Positions 1 to 12,619 of a DNA stretch of 64,000 nt are shown here, piece after piece. The translations under genes were made by a program, and so were the position numbers. The notes beneath the pieces were generated by a model, which saw only the letters and a list, made by a program, of their open reading frames with translations, was not told the DNA's origin and did not search any database. Source of the stretch: Eustoma russellianum (taxonomy: Eukaryota; Streptophyta; Magnoliopsida; Gentianales; Gentianaceae); assembly GCA_036186865.1 (NCBI GenBank), contig AP025054.1, forward strand, positions 6,505,571 to 6,569,570, given 5' to 3'. The stretch's first letter is position 1, and each line of letters opens with the position of its first letter.

Positions 1-1023
1 GCCACGTGTCGCGTCCTGGGCCGCGCGGTGACTCACCGCGCGGTGAGGAGATCTCATCCCATGAAATTGAAGGCTAAGTCAGACACTTGAGTGACGATTG
101 TCACATTAGATAACGTAGTCCGTTCGTTTCATAAATTGAGTTGTTGGAATACCGCAATTGTGGTTCTTTCTTAGATTGAGTTTCTTTTTTCCTGATAAGA
201 AAGACAACCAACCATCTTATCCTTTAGCTTCCTCCGTATAAGTTTACATTTCTTTTATTAGAACATACATGTCCGAAACTAATTTCAGCCGTCACGAGAA
301 TGCACGAAATTAACCTACAACAAAGAAAAGCGAAGAAAAAGACTCAGCAGGTTCTCCGCCATAACCGTACTTAATGATATGCAGTTTTTCCCAAAATGAA
401 CCACTCCTTCGCCCTCTTTTCCCTCACTTTTTTTTCCACCGTGCCCTCCACCTACTCTCATACATTCTTTACTGGTCATCCCTTATGTAACGTCATCAAT
501 CTTTCCCTACTGTCACGTACCGGGAGTTGAGGAAGAGGTGAGAGAGAAGGAGGTGGGGTGATCCACCCCAAATAAACCTGTATTTTTGTATCTACATATA
601 TTTGTGTGTGTACGTATGTGTGTGTATATATATATGTGTGTGTAAACATGCAAAATGTTAACATATATTTTCTATGTATAAACGTTATAAGTCATTCTTA
701 CTTTTTATGCCATCTCCACACGAATACTACCATGCTTCCACTTATAATGACCCTACTGTTACCTGTGTTTCATCTTCTTTTTTTTCTTTTATGGAGAACT
801 TTGACTCCTTTGAATATTTTATAGAACAAACTATGCTTGTGGCCGCTCAAACTATTTCTGATCTAACATTTTGGTCATTAATTTTTTTTAAAACGTTTTG
901 ATCACTCATATTTTTAAACCGTAACATGCAGGTGCCTTCCACGAATTTCTATAGCAACTCAACCGAAAATGAAAGGTATATTTGTCTCTTTAAAATTTTA
1001 ATTGTCTTCCCATCAATATCACG
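1..1023. other. Unassigned AT-rich sequence with a GC-rich palindrome and a microsatellite
   Basis: No supportable gene is seen. Bases 1-60 are much more GC-rich than the rest and contain the palindrome CACCGCGCGGTG plus a second CCGCGCGG copy, so a stem-loop is possible; this may be the edge of a repeat cut by the window. Bases about 596-655 are a GT/AT-rich microsatellite. The short open frames here have no recognisable similarity. Confidence 0.5.
596..655. repeat. GT/AT microsatellite
   Basis: Imperfect alternating TG and TA dinucleotides with GTAC/GTAT interruptions. Short open frames translated across it are low-complexity (Tyr/Val/Thr/His-rich) and are not genes. Confidence 0.8.
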
Positions 1024-1826
1024 TGTAGGAATATGAATACCAAACAAAAAGAAAACGATAACAACAAGAAAGCCGAGACACAACAAAAGTTGATGTCCTT
1101 AAAGCAAAATGCCTCCACCACGAGCGAGGCGAACTACTCGGCACAAGTCTCCCATGATATAACGGTTTCTTCTTTTCGTTCGCTCTACAAGAGGAAGATG
1201 AACTTGTACAAGAGAAGTGTTTGATAGTAAAGGAAGAAGAAGAGAGGATTAGAGGTGTAATAATGCTGAAATTTTCAGAATTTTGCAAATGTTGTATATT
1301 TTATATAAGATAGCAAGGTCTTATATTTATAGGCATTGGATAGTGTAAAATCCCACTTTGAAAACCTATTTCAGCAGTTCAATTAATCTTCATGTCAGTT
1401 GAATACCGTTCATGTATGAAAGAAAATGATTCTTGGATAAAAAGATGCAATTCAAAGTGAAGAGTTCTGTCTTTTGGAACATCGATCGATCGATGTCACT
1501 TCGATCGATCAATGTTGGACAGAGACTTCCAACTTTGCATCCTGCCAACATAGATCGTTCGATGTCACATCAATCGATCGATGTGATCGATCTATGTTGG
1601 ACAGAGAGTTTCCAGCTTTGCATCCACACCACATCAATCGATCGATGTCATCGAACTATGTCCAATAGAACACTCAACTTCATTTCAGCTTTCACTTGAT
1701 TCGATCCAAGTTAACTCTTTCAAGTTCAAAGTGTTCCAATCATCTTTCAGTCTCCCAAACAACATCTTACATGTTTATATATAAGTTTGGAGCATATTTT
1801 AAAGTACTTTTAACGTACTTCCAACA
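1024..1826 (-). repeat. 3' LTR of the old copia element
   Basis: 803 bp beginning TGTAGGAA and ending TTCCAACA on the plus strand, so it has TG...CA ends in either reading. The purine tract of the element abuts position 1826. Bases about 1480-1660 hold modules with CGATCGAT palindromes separated by a repeated spacer ending in CTTTGCATCC. The match to 6180-6856 defines the LTR pair. Confidence 0.85.
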
Positions 1827-2649
1827 ATCCCCCACATGATCCAAACTTATATACAAACATTTCTGAACGCTATTAAACCGACCTCTCCACTATCAAACGA
1901 AGACAATGACACATAATGGACAATGACTCGCGTCGTGAATTGCCACTTAGCACAAGAAGAAGTATATAAACAAAAATAAGATGACAATGACGCCTTGAAT
2001 CTTACCTCTCTATTGTTTATATAAACTTACAACCGACATTCCATTGACTAGCTTCAGGCAAGTTCGCGGTGTGGTGCGATATCGGCCATTCACCCAGTCC
2101 CAGGTTTTCATAAGCGCTCTATTGAGTTGTTTCAAACTCTCATAGGAAACGGCATCACCTCCACGTTTATATAGGTAGAATTCATCAAGTATGCACTGCT
2201 CACACCACCATACAACATGGCTATGAATTCCATTAAGAGATTCTAAAAATATCACCCTCGTTTACTTGCAGCGAGCACTAACTTCAATAACACCATAGGG
2301 AATGACACATTGATAGTGTTAAGTAGGAATCTTCTGTGACTTGTTATTACCACATTGAACCCCGTTCGTTGGATCTCTTCTAATAGTGGGTTGGGTTGCC
2401 GTCACACAGAATCCAATTCAAATGGAACATGTCTCATCTCCCTCGATGTTTCGCAAACCAAATTTTTGCATAGTACTTTCGTCAAAGGGTCAACCAAGTT
2501 AAACTCCAAGTTAACCACTCCTGAACTCATCAAATCTCACAATATTGTGTCTCAATTGAATATGCCAGCTCTTTCCATTATAAACTCTGTTCTTTGCTCG
2601 AGCAATCACAACCTGCGAATCACAATGTATAGACACAGAAGGCATAGGC

Positions 2650-5600
2650 TTAGTCTACAAAAGAATATCAAAAAGCAAATTCCTTAACCATTCGGCTTCT
2701 ATATATGCAAGTTCTAAGGCAATAAATTCAGATTACATTGTTGACTTTGCTTTACATGCTTGCTTAGATGATTTCCATGAAATGGCACTACCACCTAAAG
2801 TAAACACATAATCGTTAGTTGAGTTAACTTCATCATTATCCGTTACCCAATTAGCATCACAAAATCCTTCTAACACACAAGGATTTCCACTAAAGAACAA
2901 ACCAAGATTCATGGTTCCTTTATTTCAAAAGTCTTCTCAGAGCAAACCAATGTGCATTACTTGGGTTATGAGTATATCTAGCAAGTCTATTTACAGCATA
3001 TGCAATATCCGGTCTAGTGCAATTCTTTAAATACATTACACTACCAATTATTCTTGCATACTCATATTGAGAAACACTATCACCTTTATTCTTTTATAGT
3101 CTTCTATTAGGATCAAATGGTGTACTTACAGCTTTGCAATCAAAGTGATTAAACTTCTTTAACACTTTTTCAACATAATGACTTTGACAAAGCATATAAC
3201 CCCTACATTTTTCAACTAACTTAAGACCAAGAATAAAATCCGTCTTACCTATATCTTTCATATCAAAAACTGATGACAAAAATGATTTGGTTTTATTAAC
3301 AACATTCAAATTTGTACCAAATATCAGCATGTCATCAACATATAAGCAAATAATCACACCGTCAAGATTTTCAAATTTGTTATGAACACATCTATCACTT
3401 TTATTTACTACATAGCCATTTGCTGTCAAAGCATTATCGAATTTCTCATGTCATTGCTTAGGGGCCTGTTTCAAACCATACAAAGATTTCTTTAATCTAC
3501 ATACTTTGTGTTCTTGCCCTTTCACAATCATTCCCTCAGGTTGTTTCATATAGATTTTCTCATCTAAGTATCCGTTTAAAAATGCCATTTTAACATTCAT
3601 TTGATCTATTACAAGTTTGTAGATAAAAGCTAATGTAACTAGCACTCTAATAGTTGTTATTCTAGCAACAGGTTCATAGGTGTCAAAGAACTCTACTCCT
3701 TCTTGTTGAGTAAATCCTTTAGCCACTAATCTAGCTTTAAACTTATCTATGGCGTCATCCGCCTTCAATTTCTTTCTAAACACCCACTTACAAACTATAA
3801 GCTTACAACCTCTAGGTAAATCTACCACTTCCCATATGTGGTTACTCATAATTGAATATAATTCATTGTTTATGGCTTCTTTCCAAATGTTGCATCTATG
3901 GATTTCACAGCATCTTGGTAAGTTTTTGGATCTTCTTCAAGGATAAACACTTTAGTAAAGTCATTACCAAATGTTTTCTCAATCCTTTTCCTTTTGCTTC
4001 TTCTTAGTGAATCCGGTTCTGCATTAATTACAGTTTTGCTTGATTCACTTTTTTCATAAGTAGAATGACCCGAAACCTTTTGTTGTTTCATAGGAAAAAT
4101 AGTCTCAAAGAATTCAGCATCTTTAGGCTCTATAATTGCAGAATTCTCAACAATCATAAACCTATATGCCACGCTGTTTTGGGCATATCCTATAAACACA
4201 TAATCTTTGGGTTTTGGCCCTATTTTGTTTCTTTAGAATTCTGGAATACCAACCTTTGCTAAACACCCCCACACTTTCAAATATCCTAAATTTGGAGGAT
4301 AATGGTCTTTTTATATGGTATTCTATTCAATATATGACAAGTACAAAGAATAGCTCCACCCCATAAATTATCCGATAAACCAAAACTAATGAGCATAGCA
4401 TTCATCATGTTCTTAAGTTTTCTATTCTTTCTCTCAGCTACACCATTAGATTGTGGAGTATAAGATGGTGTTACTTCATGAATTATACCATGTTCTTCAT
4501 AAAACTTTTGTAATGAAGTAGTCACGTATTCACCTGCTTTATCGGATCTTAATCGTTTGATTTTCCTTTCTAATTGATTCCCTACTTCATTCTTAAATTT
4601 CTTGAACATTTCCTCAGCCTCATTTTTATGACTTATTAAATATACTCTAGTGAACCTTGAATAATCGTCAATGAAGGTAATATAGTATCTTTTACCTCTT
4701 TTTCTTACATGATTCTTGAAATCTTACATGATTCTTGAAATCACATAAGTAACTATGAATAAGATCTTCATTTGCAATAGATATGACATTCATGCTTTTT
4801 AATCTTTTTAATGCATCAAAATTAACACGACCTAGCCTAGCATGCCAAATATCACAGGAACCAATCAAGTACGCAGAAGAAGAGGTATTCTTATAAGTAA
4901 TACATGTAGCATCAAGTACAAATAAACCGACTTTACAAAACCCCTTCCCGATGAATTCTATATTTCTAGTAAGCACTAACTTATCAGAATCAAAAACAAG
5001 TTTGAGATTGGCCTTGTTTAGAAGTGCTCCAGAAATCATATTCCTACGTATAGTAGGAACATAGAGCACATTACTCAATTCCAGCTTTTTTCCTGAAGTT
5101 AACTTAAGGAGCATTTTCCCTTTCCTGAGAACATGGGTTCCTCGTGCATCCCCAAGAAAAACCTGGTCTCCACTATCTATTTCTTGAAAATCAAGAGATA
5201 GATCTCTACTGGTAGCAATGTGTGTGGTGGCTTCGGTATCAACCACCCATTCTGTAGCACCTCCAACAAGGTTTACCTCATCCACGACGACTGCAGCGAT
5301 GATCTCCTCGTCTTTGACTCTGTCTTTATAATCATGTTCCATTAGATTTGCATGGCCACTTGCTTGCCTATTCCTTTTGTTGCGGAAGAAGGCTTTGTGC
5401 CCTGTCTTTCTACAAACCCAGCAAACTCCTTTGGATTTATTTTGTCCCTGCACAAAATTTTTATCTTTGCTGTTTTGAGCTTTTGCATTCTGGAACTTTT
5501 GCCTCTTTGTATTTGGGTTGTGCTCCAGAATGTTGGCCTGAGACTCATTCTTAGCACCCTCTGCATCATCTAGCTGGTTTTCTTCTTCAATACGCATGTG

Positions 5601-6140
5601 TTTGATGAAATCGTCCATAGCGAGTTTGACGTCATCATATTTACCTCTCTTCTTGTATTTGCTCCAAGAAGAAGGTAATTTCTCCAACAAGGAGGCAGCC
5701 TGGAAAGTTTCATCATCTTGATGCCTTCTTGTTCGAGATTGTCCACCAATTTTGAAACTGATGAATTTGAATATTGATGGGTATGTGGTCAACCATTTAA
5801 AACTTGAGAAACTCACTGACCAAATACTTTCTCTTTCCAACATCTTCAGAACTATACTTGTTCTGAAGTTCTTTCCAAATCTCCCTTGCAGACGAAAACT
5901 TAACGTAAATGTCAGATAGAGAGTTTAACAGGAAATGAAGGATATGACCCCTGCAAGTAGTGTTGTCGGCTTCATACTTGAGTGATTCTCCTTCATCAGT
6001 TGGTTTCTCCTTGGTGAGAACATAGGAGATAGCTACATCTCAAGGAAAAATAGAACTTTAGCAGACCACCTCTTGAAGAATTTACCGTAAAAAGGTTCTA
6101 CCTTGGACATATCAGGGACTGCATGGTGTTTGGTAGCCAT
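2650..6140 (-). pseudogene. Copia gag-pol polyprotein, broken
   Basis: Reading leftward from an ATG at 6140: a gag start; a gag segment with zinc knuckle CWVC...GHKAFFR, where the last Cys of CCHC is Arg; a protease site DTEAT instead of the usual DTGA or DSGA; a GAG-pre-integrase segment (WHARLG); an integrase core with SDKAGEY and NGVAERKNR (4286-4609); RT palm segments with CKWVFRKK, AFLNGYLDE and KSLYGLKQAPK (3451-3849); and the intact catalytic LYVDDMLIFG (3094-3429). RNase H (GFCDANW, ISWKSSK) follows at about 2690-2880 with a stop codon inside it. The domains lie in separate frames with many stops, so the element cannot make its own polyprotein. Remaining frames at 1840-2650 are non-coding 3' internal sequence. 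Confidence 0.88.
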
Positions 6141-6179
6141 ATCGAATGAGTTTTTAGCTTTAAGATTGTCATAAAAACA

Positions 6180-6856
6180 TGTAGGAATATGGATACCAAA
6201 CAAGAAGAAAACGATAACAAGAAATCCGAGACACAACAAAAGTTGATGTTCTTAAAGCTAAAATGCTTCTACCATGAGCGAGGTGAACTACGCGGCACAA
6301 GCTTCCTAAGATATAACGGCTTCTTCCTTTCGTTCGCTCTACGAGAGGAAGATGAACTTGCACAAGAGAAGTGTTTGATAGTAGAGGAAGAAAAAGAGAG
6401 GATTGAAGGAGTAATAATGTTGAAATTTTTAGAATTTTGCAAATGTTGTATATTTCATATAAGATAGCAAGGCCTTGTATTTATTGTCCTTGGGTCGTGT
6501 AAAATCCCACTTTGAAAACCGATTTCAGCAGTTTAATTAACCTCCATATCAGTTGAATACCGTTCATGTATGAAGGGAGATGATTCTTGGATCAAAAGAT
6601 GCAATTCAAAGTGAAGAGTTCTGATTCTTGGATCAAAAGATGCAATTCAAAGTGAAGAGTTCTGTCTTTTGGCACATCGATCGATCGATCGATGTTGGAA
6701 AGAGACTTCCAACTTTGCATCCTGTCAACATAGATCGATCGATGTCACATCGATCGATCTATGTTGGATAGAGAATTTCTATCTTTGCATCCACATCACA
6801 TCGATCGATCGACGTCATCGATCTATGTCTAGCAGAACACTCAACTTCATTTCATA
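6180..6856 (-). repeat. 5' LTR remnant of the old copia element
   Basis: Homologous to 1024-1826 from its first base, TGTAGGAATATGG, to about 6856, where similarity ends abruptly in unrelated sequence. It contains a 41-bp perfect tandem duplication at about 6584-6665 absent from the partner LTR, and CGATCGAT palindromes at about 6676-6820. Confidence 0.85.
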
Positions 6857-8940
6857 ACCCAATTGTCGATCTATATCGTACCTATATCTGCTGTCGACAT
6901 CAACTTTTCATAATCAGTGCTTACATATACTACGATTTTGACTTAATGTCCTAGAACTAATCACTTAAGCTGTATATACATTTAGAACACGTTTTATTCT
7001 AGTATGATTCAACTTAGTGATCACTAGCATCCCACAAGATGATATAGTCCTTAAAGGGTTCGATCTTAATTTACTTCTCCCATAGTTACAACTTAAAACT
7101 TTTCCTATATCATCTTGTGTGTTCAAGACTACCTGTCTCTATAGATCATTATGCTTAGTAACGATATAATAACTTATTGAGGCATTTATAGCTTAGCTCC
7201 GCTTGTTCTATATTCTATTATTCAACTTAATTGATTATCAACTTAACCATCTTAGGACATACTAATCCATCACACTTTCGCTGCGCCACACCGACCTACT
7301 GTACTTCTTTAATTAGCTATTTCAACTGCTAACTTTAACTCTGTTAAGTCCCTCATGAATATCAACCACCCATGTTCATGCTTACACAATTTCAATTCAC
7401 GCCTACTAAATTCAACAGCACTTATGTGTCCTCGGGTTCACCTCAATTTTCTAATAACACTAGTATCATCAACTTATTTTTAATAATTCTAGGATCTACA
7501 TCTTAACCACCATCTAACCCTCTTGCAGATAATATCATTTATCAAGTCCATTTACTTACACCAAGACCAATCTACCTCCTCATTTGCATTGACATGTTGG
7601 TTCCGAACATAGGTCATGTATCACCACTATAACTGCACATCAAACTTACTTGTACTAAGTTTAACCCCTAACTTGCTGTTGCTAAATATCAATTACTTAC
7701 TGAAACTTTCTCTATGATGACTCATTTATGTGCTAGCTATGGTCATTGCCAGTTTAGGGATGTCAACCAATATTACACGGCCTATTTTGATAAATCTAAA
7801 ATTCATCATCCTCATCAATAACTATAAACTCCTTTGTACGATATTCCTTGCTAAACTCTACTGATCACAACGCTTATAAATTATCTCTTAGTAATCATTA
7901 TAAATTATTTCTTGGGACTACGATCCCAACTTAGACCTAACCATGTTCTGACACTACAGACCAAAGCAGGGACATGGCCCGCTTCATTTTATTCTAATGG
8001 TACCGATTCCTTGCTGTTGTTACATAGGATAGTCCAAGTAACCACCTGACCTATTAGTATGTCAACCAACGTCTGCAGTAGGACATTCTGGTTAAGGTTG
8101 TAATTTATAATATTTAATTGTATACTATGCAATTAGGTTCCTATTCTCACGGTTAAAGGAATGTGTAAAGGGTTATGATCGAAACTTAGTTAAGCCGAGT
8201 ATGTAAAATCGTACGGTATACCCTAGGCATTCATGTCTTTTAACCGATCATCCCCTTGAGTCTAGGGTCATAACTTATTTCTATGATTGTTCTCAGTATC
8301 ATCATTCTTTAAGTCTAAAATCACATCCATTTTCAAATCATGCTTAGCATATAATCAGCGCTTATGACTAAAATCGGTGCTTATGTCCAAGATCAACACT
8401 TAATCAAAATCGTCACTTACGTCTAAGATCATGACTTAGGGGAAAAATCGTAACTTAATTACAAAGATCATGGCCTAAATCTACGTTTCTGCCTTGGATC
8501 TAGAGACATGCTCTGATACCAACTGTAGCAACCCGTCCCGAGTCCTAGTACTTGAAACGACTCACCCGCCGTATATCGCTAAGGTGAATACAAGGCATCA
8601 AAGACATAACGTATACACGTCAGCGGAAGTCAAAATAAAAATCCTCGAAATCATCAATATCATAAATGAATGTCAAAAGTCTAGGTAAAATCTAATACAA
8701 TGTCGGAATAATGAAAATGAATAAATGACTAAGTCCCAACTGTCTAAAACTAAATCAAAAATCCAAAAGTCTCTAACTCCTCCTCAAAAAATCCTCAATG
8801 GTCACGATCAATCAACTCTCTGGCTCCGGGTCATCCTCTACGTAAACCCGCTCTATCTCCTGATGATCTGGGGGGGAAATAGGGAGGGAGTGGTATGAGC
8901 GACAAGTCGCCCAGTAATTAATCCCACTAAGTTACTTACT
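6857..8940 (-). mobile_element. Non-coding LTR element (LARD-like) with primer-binding site
   Basis: Plus-strand bases 8510-8521 read GCTCTGATACCA, the complement of the classic initiator-Met primer site TGGTATCAGAGC. They lie two bases from TGTAGCAACCC (8524), which would be the end of a minus-strand 5' LTR covering about 8524-8940. The internal part to the left (about 6857-8509) has no recognisable coding sequence; 8340-8480 is a degenerate run of short units of the type AAGATCATGACTTA. The left edge abuts the truncated copia LTR. The outer LTR end and the second LTR were not found, so borders are approximate. Confidence 0.55.
8510..8521 (-). promoter_or_regulatory. tRNA-iMet primer-binding site
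   Basis: Exact 12-base TGGTATCAGAGC on the minus strand, directly inside an LTR end (TGTAGC on plus at 8524). This is the usual minus-strand priming site of plant LTR retrotransposons. Confidence 0.75.
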
Positions 8941-8964
8941 GGTGAACCGAACAAGTAAAAAATC

Positions 8965-9266
8965 GGCTGTAAACGAACCCAACGAGCCGAGCATTGCGTT
9001 GTTCAAGCTCTGTTCATTTAACTTAGCGAACAAGCTGAGCCTGTTCGTTTATTTTAACGAACATATTTACTTGTTCAAGCTCAGTTCGTTTAACTCAACG
9101 AACAACATTAACGAGCCAAACACCTTAAACGAACAGTGCCACTTACCGAGCTCGAACAGAAAAAGGTGTTCAAGATCTGTTCATTAACCTTTTATCCGAG
9201 CCGAGCTTGAGCTCGAGCTCAAACCAAACGAGCTGAACAACCGAACGGCTTGGTTCATTTACAGCC
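8965..9266. mobile_element. MITE-like element with GGCTGTAAAYGAACC terminal repeats
   Basis: Left end GGCTGTAAACGAACC and right end, read on the opposite strand, GGCTGTAAATGAACC. The inverted match continues into AACGAGCCG/AAGCCG. The interior is a run of GAACAAGCT/GTTCGTTTA words and has no coding capacity. A target duplication is not clear, so the transposon superfamily cannot be assigned. Confidence 0.65.
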
Positions 9267-9269
9267 CTA

Positions 9270-9904
9270 AATTCACATCGATCGATCGATGTACATAGAT
9301 CGATCACATCATTCGATCGATGTATACATCGATCGATCGATATGGAGTGGATGCAATGTTGTAAACTTCCTGTCGATCACATAGATCGATCGATGTGACA
9401 TCGATCGATACATAGATCGATCGATGTAGGCAGGATGCAAAGTTGAAATTTTCTGTCCGACATCGATCGACGTGCCAATAGTCAAAACTTTTCACTTTGA
9501 ATTGCAAATTTTTGTCCAAGGTTCATCTCCCTTCACCTTTGAACAGCTAGTAACTGATCTGGAGGTGTAGAAAACTGCTGAAATGATCTTTGAATGTCAC
9601 CAAAAACACAACCCAAGGCCTATATATAGTAGGCCTTGGTATCTTGAAAACTACACTACAACTTTGCAAAAACTTAGTAGATTTCAGCACTTTCTCCTCC
9701 AACTTTCTTGTCTATCATTCTCTTCTACTAAGCAAGTTCAATCTTTCTCTCCTAGAGCAAAGGAAAGTAAGATAGCCGTTATATCCTAGGAAGCATTTGC
9801 TTGAAGACTACCTTGCTCTTCGGTAGGAGCAAAATTGCTTTAAGGACAGTGACGATCTTGTCACGTCTCGGCTTGGTTTTCTCTTGGTTGTTCATATTCC
9901 TACA
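9270..9904 (+). repeat. LTR of the CGATCGAT copia family, inverted relative to the 1-kb and 6-kb copies
   Basis: The reverse complement from 9904 matches the LTR at 1024 (TGTAGGAATATG, then the AAGCCGAGAC, CTTAAAGCA and GGATATAACGG blocks, then CGATCGAT arrays) but is clearly diverged. The part nearest 9270 consists of at least six ATCGATCGAT palindromes with the shared CAGGATGCAAAGTTG spacer. Its outer end is missing next to the MITE. Any internal region of a plus-strand element would lie to the right, but none is recognisable. Confidence 0.7.
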
Positions 9905-10443
9905 CCGTTTTCCTACAAAATTTTGGGAAGCTGTCACACTCTTATTTGACTAACCATAACCTGTGAATGAAAATGAATCTGATGATGAAGTCTTCTTAAG
10001 CATTCTAGATCACGAGCTGAACTTCAATTTTGAGTTTTGAATGACCCAATTTGGAGCTCGTACGACCAAGTTATGCGTCTTCAAAATCTAAACAATTTTT
10101 AGCACTTTTCAGCCACACTTTGTCTTGAGCTCACTCTTGTTTGTACACGACTTTTAACACCTCTACCACTTCAAAAGGACCCCACAATGTCAACACAAGA
10201 CAACAATGATCAAGCTAGAAATGTATGAAAAGCAATGACATGCAACTAATTAAAACACACAAAACGCAATGAATGAAGTGCAATCTAACTAAGACACCGC
10301 TTTGTATATGGGCTTTCCACATACAGAAAGCCACTCTATATATGCCGCTCTGGAATTGTTGTTTTGAACTTTTTGCCTTTTTGGATTATGTTCCACTATG
10401 TTGGCCTTCGTTCCCTTCATCTCCACTAGCATCCTCTAACCTA
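9905..10443. other. Unassigned sequence between LTR and gag fragment
   Basis: No coding frame with recognisable similarity and no repeat boundary visible. It could be the non-coding internal or 3' part of one of the flanking retroelement fragments. Confidence 0.4.
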
Positions 10444-10994
10444 CTATTTTCCTATATACGAATGTGTCTGTAGAGATTTTTGCATTATCATGTTTGTCTC
10501 TCTTTTTATATTTCTTCTAAGAAGATGGAAGCTTTCGGCTAAAGCAGCGGCTTGGAATGTCTTATCGATCTTTATGCCTCCTTGTTCAATGTATCTACCA
10601 ATTGTTGGTATTAAATGAATTTGATTATTGATTAAAATGTGATCCACCATTTGAAATTTTAGAAACTCACTAACCATATACTTCTTGTTGCTTGCATCTT
10701 CGGCACTATATTTTCCTTGAGGTGTCTTATAAATCTTCATTATCGACTTAAACTTGACATAAATGTCAAACAATGAATTGGAGAGGAAATAAAAAATGTG
10801 ACCTCTACAAGCGGTGTTGTCGGCATCATACTTGAGAGCTTCTGCTATATCAGTTGGTTTGTCCTTAGCAAGAACATATGAGACGGAAAACATCTCAAGA
10901 AAGAGCAAGACTTTTTGGACCACCTCTTGAAATACTTGATATCAAATGGCTCCAACTTGGAAATACGAAGAATCATGAGTTGTTTAATAGCCAT
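10444..10994 (-). pseudogene. Copia gag fragment
   Basis: From an ATG at 10994 (MAIKQLM) leftward, with a frame change near 10924, the translation resembles the UBN2-type gag of copia elements and parallels the gag start at 6140 (a shared FKRWS block, then a FFLEM-like block). It stops at 10444, before the zinc knuckle. A TGTTAG-starting LTR-like stretch follows at about 11017-11300, in the same layout as gag and LTR at 6140/6180, so this is a second, truncated relative of the old copia element. Confidence 0.7.
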
Positions 10995-11016
10995 ATCGAT
11001 AAAATTGCTTTAATAT

Positions 11017-11300
11017 TGTTAGAACATATGACAAAATTATGGTAACAAGATGGAAAGCAAACAAGAAATAAAGAAAAGCAATTTTGTAACTACCAAGTGA
11101 GCAAAGTAGACTACTCGTAAATGTTTCTCAGGATATAATAGTTTTTTCTCATTTGCTCTATAATAATACGATTGAATTTGTGATATAAAGTGCTTCGAAC
11201 CTGAGAAAGAAGAACAGAAATATCCAGAAAGTTTTCTAAAAGTGTGTTTGACTCCTTTGTTTTCAATCTTTTTTATAGAACATGTATATTCCCTTTGGTT
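11017..11300 (-). repeat. Probable diverged LTR next to the gag fragment
   Basis: Starts TGTTAGAACATATG, and its word order (AAGCAAACAAGAAA, then GGATATAATAG, then TTTGCTCTA) parallels the LTR at 6180. The far end is not defined. Confidence 0.45.
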
Positions 11301-12185
11301 ATGTATAAAGATTTATGAGAATGCGTCAATTGGGATACTGATACAAATATATAAGCGCAGAACTAAATAAAAGTACGATTAGTAATTCATTCTATATAAA
11401 AAAAATTATGTTAACTTTGCATTTGCAATTGTACATGTGAGAAGCGTACGCTAATTTATGAACTTGCGTGCAGATGGAAAAGTCCTTCGTTAAAGGCAAC
11501 CTGAAACACATGAGTTAATATTTTGATCTTCCGACTGTTGCTATGCAACGTTTCTGTGCCATGTTATTTGAATCATCAAGTTCTTTGGTGTAGAATTAAA
11601 GCCAATAATTATTAAAAAGAAATGTTTTAGAACATTTCAGTTCGAAAACTATTAAATAAATATATATAGTTACTCAACCACCAATAAAAAAACATAATAA
11701 TTAAAGACATACTTTTTAAATTGCACATTCATCATTGTCACGTGTCAATTACTCTTAATTTTATTGATCCATAAGTATTTAATAGTTATTCATTAATCAC
11801 CATAAAATTTACCTTTTACTTAGCAACACTCTTATTGAAATGCTTCAAATTATGTCTTCAATTCATGATTCACTATGGAAAATCTAAATTCATAAGGTCT
11901 TGAATTCATGGTTCACTATGGAAAATCTAAATGCATAAAGATACGTCAGTTTAATGCGTTATCTAATTATTAAAGTTGTTCCAATTATCACTTCTTGTTT
12001 GATGCATTACTTGCTATACGCTAATGTAATATCTTTACTGGTTGTTTACACACACACACAAGGAATTAAACATAATTTGTTTAGTTCATTTTTCAAAATG
12101 GAGTATAGATTGTGGACTATGATAATAATTATAAACATGACGCTGCTCCTTTAACTTGAAGCACTGATAATAATTACACCTTGTG

Positions 12186-12312
12186 GCAAAATATGAGACG
12201 TCCAATCACGCGCTGCCATGTGTACAAAAAGAAAAGAGGTTTAAAATTTTTGTTTTTAAAAAAGAATTGCTTGTACACGTAGCAGCGCGTGATTAGAAGC
12301 CTTATATTTTGC
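12186..12312. mobile_element. Foldback/MITE-like hairpin
   Basis: Two arms of about 42 bases (12186-12227 and 12271-12312) are inverted copies with a few mismatches, including the shared cores AATCACGCGCTG and TGTACAA. They are separated by a 43-base AT-rich loop. No clear target duplication. A precursor of small RNA cannot be excluded, but the structure alone does not show it. Confidence 0.65.
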
Positions 12313-12619
12313 TTCATTTTCTGTCTCTCCTGATCTGAACCCGTTAATGCTATGCTCCCTGCTGCTCTAGCACATCCACGATTTTAGGCAAGAACCAAAT
12401 AGTAGGACATCGGGAAATACAACAACATTACCCTATTGTTTTATAGGCTCTCGTCTATGACAGGGTATGGGGGAGTCAGATGTACGCAACTATACTCATG
12501 TATTAGAAACACATGGAGGTTGTTTCCCGATTATTCATAATGAAAATTGCGTCAAGCTGTTTCGATCAACTGCTACTTCACAATATAAGAAGTGCAGCCA
12601 ATTTAGTGACTCATTTTGC

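Larger units (their letters stand above)
1024..6856 (-). mobile_element. Old degenerate Ty1/copia LTR retrotransposon
   Basis: The element runs right to left: 5' LTR remnant (6180-6856), gag start at 6140, zinc knuckle, protease, integrase, reverse transcriptase, RNase H, a polypurine tract (plus-strand CCCCCAC at about 1829) and the 3' LTR (1024-1826). This domain order (integrase before RT) defines Ty1/copia. The two LTRs differ at roughly one site in ten over the stretch I compared, so the insertion is old. The 5' LTR stops matching at about 6856 and lacks its last ~150 bp, so no target duplication can be tested. No canonical tRNA-iMet primer site is visible next to the 5' LTR. Confidence 0.9.

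Noticed and set aside
1480..1660. Spaced palindromes that could suggest a CRISPR-like array
   Set aside because: Spacers are near-identical rather than unique, and the array lies inside a plant LTR.
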